Source of the DNA: Ophiosphaerella korrae
Lineage: Eukaryota > Ascomycota > Dothideomycetes > Pleosporales > Phaeosphaeriaceae
Assembly: GCA_028456385.1 (NCBI GenBank)
Contig: JALNQF010000115.1
Location: 1-64,000, forward strand
Reading direction: 5' to 3'
Length of the DNA: 64,000 nt
Below are positions 22,484 through 32,114 of this stretch, piece after piece. The first letter of the stretch is position 1, and every line of letters begins with the position of its first letter. The position numbers and the translations under genes were made by a program. The notes under the pieces are model-generated. The model made no database searches. It had not been told where the DNA came from and saw nothing but the letters and a program-made list of their open reading frames with translations.

Positions 22484-23585
22484 GGTGCATACCATTTGGG
22501 GGCAGGCATCACGGTATCTTCTTCAAATGAGCGTGTAATGCCTTGGCGCACCTCTGGTTGCATATCTGTTTTGCGGCAATTGAAGTAGTGTCCCTGTAGT
22601 GCCGCAATAGGCTCAGAGGCGATACCTCATCCTTGGTCTTGCTTCTAACGGTTCTCGGACTGGCTTCCACAGCATTTCATTACCGCCAACATTGGTCTCG
22701 ATGCACCCTATCTTGTCTGGTTCATTGTGTAGTGGCTCAAGCAATAGCTCGACCTTGTGTCGTAATTATATTGAGTAATTTTTGTAGTTCCGGGACGAAC
22801 AAATCGTGTTGAGGTAACCCATTCTCGTCTTGCCTCCTCAGCCACCTCAGATGCTCAGTATATTTATCCGAAACAGCATGTACAATTATCTTTCCGCCGT
22901 TAAATGCCTGTATTTCTACAAACATTAGGTCAGCATAGAAGTAATTTAACCCAGCTATCCTTTGACGGCGCTACCAAAGTGCTGGCTCCAGAAACCTTTT
23001 CGTTAGCTGCACATTCGCCGGTAGTCTTACTAAGTGAGTCGAGTAGGAACACCCTTGTAGTAACTATAAACAGATTTACTTCGGCTGCCAGGATCATTTG
23101 AGTCCGCTAGCAGACGAATAGCCTTATCTCGTCATCTACGAACCAATTTCAAATGCGACGCCTAAAACGGTTTTAATGAGCCCCATATCATCCCGATGAA
23201 ACTGAGGGTCCCTTCATAGAGTAACAAAAGGAAAATGTTCCGTAGGGTAGTCGCTGTGGTACAGGGGCGATAATGCTCTCTGAGAACACATCTGAAAATC
23301 AGGCTCGTGGAGGAACGCACACGGTGAGAGTAATTGCGGATCCGCTGTCACCTACGCTAATCTTTATTGAGGAAAAACGAAAGGAAAACCAAAGGCTCTG
23401 ACCTGAATCGCTGTCGATCCAATGACATAGTAAGCCCCCCCCCCCCCCCCCCCCTTTCACTATACTCCTTCAAGGACATTTAAGCAAGGACAGAGTGTAA
23501 TTGAGTGGTTCCCATACCGATTATCCCCCAGTTTGCCTTTCTACCGAAAATCTATTCCTATCGACAGTTCTCATCTCTAACCAAT
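22484..23585. other. Intergenic with a 20-nt poly-C tract
   Basis: No supported gene. A run of 20 C residues lies at 23435-23454, about 150 bp beyond the 3' end of the next (minus-strand) gene; it is a likely polymorphic or error-prone site. Confidence 0.6.
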
Positions 23586-25487
23586 CTAGCGCCTCCTTTT
23601 AGATTTTTTGTGGCGGTTGATTAGCGAAAGTGTCCATTGTCTCACGGATAAAATTCTTGTCCCCGGTACTTCGCTAGGAGATAGAATCTCACTGTCAGAA
23701 CCAGGAAGAGTGGCATTGATAGCATGGATATCAGGCGCAACGCTAACAATAGAAGAAGCAATTTGCTTATCTGGGATGGCCACAGCCATGCTGGTCTCAT
23801 TTGCCGCAGCAGTGTCAAATTCAAGCTCAAGCCTAAAGTGTGGAATTTCCTTTTCCTCCTCGAGCAATATCGTGGCTGTAATAGTGATTGGATTTGACGA
23901 CGTATCTAATGTGATTTGGTCCACTTTCTTACCTGTATCGAGCGGGGAAGTTGAGTTGTTGCCTTGAGTTATGGATATCCCAAATTCCGTCTCTAAGCAT
24001 CTCCACTCTTCAGAAGAGCAAAGCCGTACCCATGGTCTGGGATGTGAAGAGCCCTCCTGATGCTGGACCCCGCACAACAAATTGCACGGACTGGCTCGTT
24101 TTCCAAGAGCATTTGTTGTTTCAGCTACTGGCTGGGTGAGACTAGGGTAGAGCCTCCAAAAAGCTTGAATCCCACTATCTCCATTTGTGAGAAACTGCAT
24201 ACGTGCCGTATCCCAACGGTTACTTGAAGGCACGCGCCGGAAAACTTCAAGCGCCTTAGACAAGTGGTAAGCATGAGACGTAACGCGGACTGCGTAATTG
24301 CCTGACGACTTAAGCTGGAGATGGGTCAAGGGGGAAATGACCGCGATGATGTACGCTTCTTCGATTTCAGTGCGGACTTCAGAAGGAGCGTCCAACCTCA
24401 GTTCATTTGCTGTATCGGTGTATTGGGAATCGGTGTAGTTGAACTTCGCGAATAGGCCAGGGCCAACTTTCCGGAGATAGATCTGAGAGACCGTGGAGTT
24501 GGATAGCCTGCAATTCAAAGGTAAAGTGTAAACACCACGTCGCATATCCACCTGGAGCCTGGCTTGCGGAAAGTGAAGGCCTCTGTTAGTTAAAGTAAAT
24601 ACATCATTCCCGTGCATGTTTGTACCCATGCCCACAAGACTTTCGCAGCCTGCAAAATCACTTGGGGATCTGGCAAACATGCTATAATAGGTCTCCGATA
24701 CGCCGCGAGCGGGAGAGCAGTAGGAATCGTACTGTGGAAGATTGGGGAAGGCGAAAAGTGTGAGGTCGTTCGAGGTCCTGGCGATTTCTTCCTGCAGGCG
24801 CATGAACGCCCCTGAGCCCTCGCCGTAAAGCATAGGTATATGAACATTAAATATTCCCAATAAGCAGTAAGCAATATCCTCTAGCCGGGTTGTTTCTCTC
24901 CCAGCTGCCCAAGACATCTTACGGCCCACCGAGATCATCTTAACCTGGTTCCGGTCGACTAGCGCCTGTTCATCGATGTGTGTGATGCTAGAGAGAATCG
25001 GCGTTAAATCTACCTTTGCGCCAATACGATTCCACCCTCTGTCATAGAACTCAACCACCTTTGGCGCGATAAGTTCTTGTAGACACCAGCCTCGCGTGAA
25101 CCATCGACATTTGGGCAGCCCAACCTCAAGAGGCGTAGTATTATCAAAGTCGCCAAGGAAAGCAAAACATAACTCGGCATTCCAATACCACTGATACATG
25201 GAATTAATTGCCTCGCTTAACTCGGAACTGCTCGTCTTATCGATGCAGCACGTATCCACCCATGCGTATCCAAACCCCCTTCGGCTAGCTTGTCGACAGG
25301 TCGCCACAATCTTAGCATACCCGGCTTTCTCCGACGCTGGATGGTACATGTCATTTTCGATGGCCAGAATATCCTGGAATGAGACTTCGTCGTCCTCCCA
25401 TGTGTGCGACAATATAGCATACGGGGGGGTGTTGCTTAGGAACGTCTTCAGGGAGAATGTGAGCGTATCGATGAGTCGTATGAACAT
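23586..25487 (-). CDS. HET-domain protein, HET-E/HET-D-like N-terminal type
   Basis: Single open frame of 633 aa starting at ATG 25487 (MFIRLIDTLTFSL), the usual position of a HET domain at the very N-terminus. Motifs in order: YAILSHTWEDDEVSFQDI (about 23-40), KIVATCRQA, GYAWVDTCCIDK (about 73-84), SEAINSMYQWYWNA, RWFTRGWCLQELIAP (about 125-140), and further on AYCLLGIFNVHIPMLYGEG, conserved in this subfamily just after HET. The C-terminal 350 residues have no repeat or NACHT domain; they show beta-rich segments as in the conserved C-terminal region of such HET proteins. It is probably an intracellular trigger or effector of incompatibility-type cell death; the partner is unknown. Convincingly intact: no stops, full length for a HET-only protein. 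Confidence 0.85.
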   Translation of the reverse strand: MFIRLIDTLTFSLKTFLSNTPPYAILSHTWEDDEVSFQDILAIENDMYHPASEKAGYAKIVATCRQASRRGFGYAWVDTCCIDKTSSSELSEAINSMYQWYWNAELCFAFLGDFDNTTPLEVGLPKCRWFTRGWCLQELIAPKVVEFYDRGWNRIGAKVDLTPILSSITHIDEQALVDRNQVKMISVGRKMSWAAGRETTRLEDIAYCLLGIFNVHIPMLYGEGSGAFMRLQEEIARTSNDLTLFAFPNLPQYDSYCSPARGVSETYYSMFARSPSDFAGCESLVGMGTNMHGNDVFTLTNRGLHFPQARLQVDMRRGVYTLPLNCRLSNSTVSQIYLRKVGPGLFAKFNYTDSQYTDTANELRLDAPSEVRTEIEEAYIIAVISPLTHLQLKSSGNYAVRVTSHAYHLSKALEVFRRVPSSNRWDTARMQFLTNGDSGIQAFWRLYPSLTQPVAETTNALGKRASPCNLLCGVQHQEGSSHPRPWVRLCSSEEWRCLETEFGISITQGNNSTSPLDTGKKVDQITLDTSSNPITITATILLEEEKEIPHFRLELEFDTAAANETSMAVAIPDKQIASSIVSVAPDIHAINATLPGSDSEILSPSEVPGTRILSVRQWTLSLINRHKKSKRRR

Positions 25488-26441
25488 TGTCTTCAGTGCG
25501 AGACGGAATAGTTATGATCAAAGACGACCCCAGGGAGCCTCACAGATACACGTGGGGGGCGAGTGTTTGCAGATGGTAGAGATATGCTCCAGTATGGCGA
25601 TAAGCTATAGGGTGTAGGGATGCGGGGCTGGATCCTTGTAGCGTAAACCAAGGTTTCAATAAACAAAATTGCTGAGGTTATCGCACCCTGATGTTACGAC
25701 TGGCGAAAATTTATAGTTCGCGCTTCAACCCGACGTGCCTACGCCCTGCAGAAGCGGTCTAACCGGTTGCTCTGACGTGTACATTTATCGGCTTGTGCTT
25801 TGAACTGCGGGTTGGGATGCATGGGGCTTGCATCATTGGCTGTAATGAGAACTTGTGTGTGCCATGCGCATGCATTAAGTTCAGCCTTTCCACAGCGTGA
25901 CGGGGGTTAGCCTAGGCACTATTTCGGGATAGCCTTCACAAATTATCCGAAACTGTCAAAACAGAGACGACACAACGCCCTACACAGTACCTTAGTGATG
26001 AGAGGGCGAGTATACCCGTATCGATGCATTGTATCTTGAGAATATATTGAATATGGTGGCTAGCTATTCCACGGCTTTTTAATTTCTCGCTGAATTTAAC
26101 AAATGAAAGTTTTCGAAATAGCGCTTTGACAGAGATATATATAGAGAAAAGATAAAACCGTATCCTAAGCCCGCATACCAGATATTGTGGCTTGAGCAAG
26201 TCAAGAGTCGGCCGCATACGAGAGATCGGCAATCTTAACTAAGTAGACCTGGAATATCCCCCTCTAATAAATACCCCCACACAGCCAATAAATACAACCC
26301 TGGCACTTCTTGATAAACCCGTTTCCAGCTCCAAATAACGTGTTAGCTTCTTTCCTGATACACTCTGTATTCCTCTAGCGCAACTAGTATATCATGAAAC
26401 TGAAGTTCCACTACGAAGCGGAAGCCTGGTAATCTACAGTA
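25488..26441. other. Intergenic between two minus-strand genes
   Basis: No recognisable coding content. Likely holds the promoter of the HET gene (25488 upwards) and the 3' flank of the TPR fusion gene. A repeated AATAAATAC motif is seen near 26265-26300. Confidence 0.5.
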
Positions 26442-29225
26442 CTATCCCTGAAGCTTAGGATGCAACCGCACCTTGGCCCCTGATATCTGGATCTCTTCGT
26501 TTTGATCTCGCAATTGGAAAAAGTTAAACTTGACAGTGTATATGTCGGGGTGATCGAAGTCGACGGATTGGAGATGGCGCTCCAGCTGCTGCCGGTATAT
26601 TTCCTTGCCTCCCGATGCCCCCATGGATGCTGCGAGATTGCTCATTATGGACAGTGTTTGGACGTGTTCTGGCCCCCATATATCGTCGCTAATGGCGAAC
26701 GCCAGCCAAAACAGTTTCTCCGACGCTGCGTTGTTCTTTGTGCGCCGGAGTACCCTGCCCAGATTGCACATGGTGGTTAGGGTGCTGCGATGATAGGGAC
26801 CTAGGGTTTGCTTGTTCCGTTCCAAGAGAGCCCACAGCATCCCTTTGGCTTCGTTGAATCTTTGTTGATCCTCGAGATTTTGGGCTAGACGCTCTGGGCT
26901 CTTCGAAGTTCCGGTGTTGCTAGGATCTAGCTTTGGAATATTCGGACGGGGCATTTCTAGGATCGCTTCTAGGGGCTCAAGCTTCCAGCGCCGATAATAA
27001 GTATCGAGCTTTCGCTTCTGCTGAACCATCTTCAAATTTGTGAGGCTATCCCAGGTGGTGCTACTGTTAGCTCCGTGATGCGACTCTGCAATCTTGACTT
27101 CGCGACTACGCAGTTCCTCAGCCTCTTCATACAGCCCCTGGTTCTCTAGGTTCACAGCCAGGAACGAGAGACCGACTAAGACATCTTCGATGAACGTGCT
27201 ATCCTTGTCCGCTAATGCTTTCCGATGAAGCACTTCGGCAATCTTGTACTCTCCTTCGCGGTCGTATTCCCTGCCAATTTCTTCGGATGCACGATTGTCA
27301 GGTGCTCTTTGGACACGGAGCAGTGCCTCCCGCACTTTTTCTTCGTAGAAAGAGTCGCGCTTTATATTAACGTTGGCATCAGAGCCTGTTGTTACTTCGA
27401 AAGGCACGGGAGAGAATTCATAGGACCTTTCACCCACAGTTACCATGCCCTTTTCTTTGTCAATAGCGATGCCTGATTCCTCATGATAGCATGTTCGAAC
27501 CATTGCGTTGTCGACCGCGTTCAGAATAATCTGGCGTGTACGGATGCTTGGGACGATCCTCACGAGGATGAGGAGGAGTTCCAGCCAGCCGATGACCAGT
27601 TCGCGATCGCCTTGATTCGTGCATTTATATCCATGCCTGTTGATGACATATCTCACACCATATCCTTTCATCTCCCGCAGGTGCTCCATGAAAAGCTTTA
27701 CATCAGCAAGCCCAATAGGACGAGATCGGTTGCGAACAAATTCCGCCACTTCAAAAAGCACCCAAAGGCGTGGTTGGAAATCTGGAAAATGCCACGTAAA
27801 GCCACAGTCACGCGCCAGTTTAGGAATACTCAATAGGACTCTTTTGAAGTACGTCTCTTGTGGGGTGGTACGCGGGGAGTCACTCAACCATTGCGGCAAG
27901 CAGGTAAAGTCGACCCAGAAATAGTTGGCCCGGCCCCAAATTCCGTTCAGAAGCCGCTGCTGTAGGGGCTTCAAGTCCAGACCTTCGGGATCGGGATTTC
28001 CAGGTCCGCGCCAGTAGTGGCTGATAAATATACAGTCGGTGTCGTTCGCAAACTTACCCTCCACCGGGAGGACGATATAGTCATCCAAGCAGTTTGGATC
28101 CCATATCTGAAAGGAATTTTGACGTAGGAATGCCTCGCGGCGCTGGAAAAACCAGTACTGATGGTCCTTGAAGTTGAGGAAGTCGTCCAAAGATTCAAGT
28201 CCCCTCAGGGCCTGCGAGTGTCGTTTTATCGCTTGTGCCAATCCCTTTTGGTTAAGCCCCTTCCATGCCTTGATACTACGTTCGACAAGAGAGCGGAAGA
28301 TGTCAGAACTCGCAACCACTGCATTGACAAAATGGTCAACTTAACTTCCAATCACCCACTGTTCCAAATACATACCTGGGCTATCATCATCGTATTCCTC
28401 ATCCGTATCGCTATAAGAAGAAGGGAGGTATGTAGGAGGGCTTGGGTCATGTCCCATAATCTCCGCATCTCCCAATGCCAATGCGTTGACTACTTCTGTA
28501 CCACAACTGGTCATGCCATACATACTCTGATACATGCGGCGTATTTGTGACCAGTTCACCGATTTGTTCCCAGCGAGTGGATCACCCGGTATGGGTAAGC
28601 CATGCTTAGCTGCAAGCATTTGCCTTAGTTCTAGGGAGTCTTGCGGCCCGCGAATCTTGGTCAGGTCATCCTGGATGCGCGTGGTGGACGAGTGCTCCGA
28701 GCCAAATAGTCGCTTGCTTAATTCCAGCGCCCGAAGGAGCACTGAAATGGCAAGGTGAGAATCTCCCTGCATCATGTACACTTGGCCCATGTTCTTGAGC
28801 GTTTTGATCGTCAACTCGTGCTCAGGCCCAAACGCCCTTTCGCACCGTCGTAACTCCTCATCAAGCATCTTCATGGCCTCCTTGTACTTTCGCATGCTGG
28901 AAAGGGTCTCAGATAGAGCATCAAGCGCCGCGAGAGTGTCAGTCTCATACAGCCCCATCTTTTTTTCCCGCAATGGAAGTAGCTGTCGGAAGATTTTCTC
29001 GGCGTCCTGGAATTTACCAGCTACGTGATTTATCGCCCCAATATGGTACATGGTTGACAGTGTGCACGTATCTTCCGGCCCAAGTACAGACCTTCTCTTC
29101 TCCAACAATTGCCAGCCCAGTTCTGCAGCTTCCGTGTATTTACGCTGCCTCGTCAGTTCTCCGATGAGGGATTCCATCATCGCCATATCCCTACCCGGAC
29201 GCGGGCTTGAAAATAGCGATGTCAT
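26442..29225 (-). CDS. TPR / HET-TIR-like / TPR fusion protein (908 aa, spliced)
   Basis: Two adjacent frames are joined by one intron at 28375-28319 (GTATGT..ATGCAG, 57 nt). The downstream frame has no ATG at its head, and the phases fit exactly (850 + 1877 nt = 909 codons). Residues about 10-200 form TPRs of the TPR_10/12 type (LGPEDTCTLSTMYHIGAINH, FGPEHELTIKTLKNMGQVY). The middle, about 380-476, shows IFISHYWRGPGNPDPEG, YFWVDFTCLPQ and RLWVLFEVAEF. This has the spacing of a HET-like or TIR-like effector domain (SH.W, then D..CLPQ, then a W..E block). About 790-850 is a second TPR block (LGPYHRSTLTTMCNLGRVL, WGPEHVQTLSIMSNLA). TPRs are the usual sensor repeats in fungal NLR-like proteins, but no nucleotide-binding domain is present. 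The start is MTSLFSSPRP at 29225; further 5' exons are possible. Confidence 0.75.
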
Positions 29226-30115
29226 TGTCGTATAATGGTGCGTGCGTGGTAAGTCTCGAATGCGACACGGACAAGTAATGCTTCAGCCAAAGGAAAGGTG
29301 GGGCGAGCAATCAGTAGGTAAACTAGGCTACCAGGCCAAAAATGAGCTGAGAACAGAGCGTGAGACACTGGACTTGTTAGATGTAGGCCAGACAATTAGC
29401 TTGCACTCGTATCTGCAATAGTTGCTCGATTGAGAGCAGTGATGCATGGCACCGGTGAAGGTTCCGGTGAAGGCAACATCAATAATCCATATTAGGTGAT
29501 CAGCCTCAGCCTTGTAGCAACAGGCAACATGTCGTACTTGGTATGAAGCGCGTTGCAGCACCTATAAAGCACTGAAATAAGTTTATCGGTTGCCATTTGA
29601 CGAATACATTTACCAGGAGACAGTAACAAGTTCAAGCGCGACTGCTATCACTGCCATCACGTGATAAGGCTGAAAGTCGGGCCAGACGTGACATTGCTAT
29701 TTTTGGGTAGCAGCCAAGAGTAGACTAGCGTACTGCGGGGCTTTGACAGCGGCCCCACTTCCGAAGCCTCCAGGAGAATTCACTATCAAATTCACTATCA
29801 AATTCACTATCAAACAATTCAATTTTTGGTGAGCGCAACATGGATGCACGGAAGCTAAAAACCTTGGTAATCACGCAGGTGTTTGGTAGTCGCCTCGTAT
29901 AGAGAAAAGTCCCAGCGCGCTTCGTTCCCTTTACCCCTAGATGGGCAAGAGCAATACGAAGAAGAGATGAGCTGATAACAGCTAGTAAAAAAACACGCAA
30001 TTATCAAAGTAATCCAGGTAACAGACGTACGCAATGTCTATAAGACCAGATGCTGCAGCGCCAGTCTCGGAGAGCAGCTGGGCATAAATGCTACTAAACC
30101 AACTTATTCTATGAT
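29226..30115. other. Intergenic; short 12-bp tandem repeat
   Basis: No supported gene. At about 29779-29815 the unit CAAATTCACTAT is repeated three times; the minus-strand frame over it begins without ATG and I do not call it a gene. Confidence 0.5.
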
Positions 30116-31256
30116 TCAGGAGCCCAGGCTCGAAACAAGAGTGACCATCAAACGTTGTGCCTTGTCTCTGGCTGCTTCGGCTATCCTGAGCTGCTGCTCT
30201 GCCTTGTCCGTCTCCTCGCTCGCTCGATTGGCCTGTGTCTGCGCCTCTCTAATCTGGCCTTTGGAAGATATTGTCCTCGCGGCGGCCGAGTAGGTCAGGG
30301 CCTCGTTCGCATGCCTCGCCGCGCTCCTCGCCGCGCTGGACGCCTCAGAGCCGGCACTCGAAATCTCTCTCGCCAGCCCCAAGACCTTAGTCGCCGTCTG
30401 CGCCTCCTGCCGCCGATACTCATCGGCCTGGTCCTTGGCGCCACGATACCGATCCACGCGCCGCTGCGCCTCCTTTGCCCTGTCCTTTAGGTCTGCAGCA
30501 TGCACATTCGCCGTCCGCACCTGCCGTGCTAGGTTTACTAGGTCGAAGCTCTGGCTCGTGCCGACCGCCGTGCCGACTGCGTCGTCAACCTCGTTGGCTT
30601 TTCGCGCCACGCCCTCTGCCTCCTCGCTGACCGAGTGCACGATGCTCCACGCTGCCTCGGCGTGCCCGTAGAAGTCCGGCACGCCCACCCGCAACGCCCG
30701 CCGCGCATCGCGGGCCGCCGCGGCGGCCATCTGGAAGCCCTGCTCGGCCAGCGTGCATGCCGAGCGCTGCTCCTCGTCGGCACGCGAGGCTGCGCGCGAG
30801 GCCTGCGTGTGCGCGGCGTCGGCCAGCGTGCAGATGGCCGCGGCGGCCTCGCGGTGGTGCTCCCGCGTGTACTGCCAGGCGAAGGGGAGGGCCCCAACAA
30901 CCCAGGCCTGCGACCAGGGAAGGATGACGAGGGCTGCGACAGCCGCCGTCGAAGTCCATTGGGGAAGGGTCGCGAGGAAGGCACGGATAGGCGCCGGGTA
31001 GTTGGTGTTTGCGTAGCGGAGCGGGCCACTTATGTTTGTCGTTGAGAGCAGAATCGCTGTGGAGAGAATGGCGAGGAGAAGATAGGAGCCATGCAGCCGT
31101 TCTCCAAGAGTTGGGGCAAGCAGCCCTCCAAGAGCGAGGGGGAGTATACCTATGCACTGTCAGCGCACTTTGCCCCTGCATAGTGTAGTATTAGAGACTT
31201 CTGTGATACGTACTGGTGGCGTGTGAGCTGAATATCTGGGTGAGTGTCTCCGACAT
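30116..31256 (-). CDS. N-terminal membrane-anchored, Ala-rich coiled-coil protein
   Basis: Reconstructed as ATG 31256 (MSETLTQIFSSHAT), intron 31213-31150 (GTACGT..CATAG, 64 nt), then one long exon to the stop at 30116. Phases fit (43 + 1034 nt = 359 codons; 358 aa). The join gives SHAT|SILPLALGGLLAPTLG. Three hydrophobic segments follow: about 15-30, 38-53 (YLLLAILSTAILLS) and 82-108 (VAALVILPWSQAWVVGALPF). From about residue 115 on the protein is Ala/Arg/Glu-rich and strongly helical with heptad character (ADEEQRSACTLAEQG, ADLKDRAKEAQRRVDRYR), to the C-terminus. I do not know the family; it could be an organelle or plasma-membrane scaffold. GC is clearly higher here (many CGCC/GCGG runs) than in neighbouring genes. 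Confidence 0.65.
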
Positions 31257-32114
31257 AATCAAGGGCCGAGAGATTTACATGAAACGTTGGGCACTTTTAT
31301 CCGTAGCGTAGGGAATGGGAAAATGCTGAAAAAAAAAAATCAAAAAAGTCAAAAAAAAAATCAGGGAGGCTGATGTATAAGACCGGCGGCCTTCAGCTCT
31401 AGGCTCATCTGAACTTGTGTCTAAAATCCTCGTAGTCAGTACCCCACATGATACGCTTGCGGAGAAGATGCGGCCCTGCGTGCTCGGAGCAACCTAACAA
31501 TAATTTCAGAAAGCTGTATGGCTATCCTCCGAAGGACTCACGAGGCTAATTGATAGGGCAGGATGAGGAATTTTCCGCGATTGGGTATGTGTAGCGACGC
31601 ACGGCTGGGGGCAGCTGACGCATGCAGACCGAAATGGTTTCTAACTCCTACCGTGCCAAGCTAATGGCATCGTTATTCTATATCTGGAGGCAAAGTATGA
31701 ACTTTGCCCACCTGAACTGCATTAAAGTCTACCTCGTGGCTATGTAGTTGGCTTAGGATTGAAACAATTCCTTTGAACCTACCGGCACTTGGAGCCTTTG
31801 GAGTTGTGGTCAGTCTCTTGGTACAAGCTCCGAATACGAGTCCCTGCATACTGTGGCTTTTCCTTGTCAGCTAGATACGACGATAATAGCAAATCATACG
31901 AGGCCACAACCCTCAAGGCTTGTAGCCCTGGTAATATGTGTGCTCCGCCCTCATGGTCGTGCGCGCTGCCAGCCAACGCCCAGCTGAATCCTCCAAAATA
32001 GTCTTGGTCCGTTTTGAGCAGCTCCGAATCGTAGCTATCCTTGAAATGTCATCTAGAGACCGTTGTTTCTGCAATCCATCAAGTGAAAACACTACAATTT
32101 AAATCGCTTAGAGC
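31257..32114. other. Intergenic; A-rich tract and one unassigned minus-strand frame
   Basis: A-runs at about 31329-31360. A minus-strand frame (about 32060-31779) reads DYFGGFSWALAGSAHDHEGG and LRVVASYDLLLSSYLADK before a stop. It looks protein-like but has no start or known domain, so it may be a remnant exon. The remainder is the promoter side of the HET gene at 32115. Confidence 0.4.

Noticed and set aside
28317..28319. Independent start of a separate gene at 28319
   Set aside because: The codon is GTG, not ATG, and follows a consensus acceptor; the two frames join in phase through a 57-nt intron.
29725..30000. Possible secreted protein with a DSEF repeat on the minus strand
   Set aside because: The frame begins with TTG, has no ATG at the signal-like segment, and the repeat is a simple 12-bp tandem.
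30538..31181. Long alternative frames on both strands over the coiled-coil gene
   Set aside because: Arg/Pro/Ser-rich shadows caused by high GC; the spliced minus-strand frame gives a coherent TM plus coiled-coil protein.
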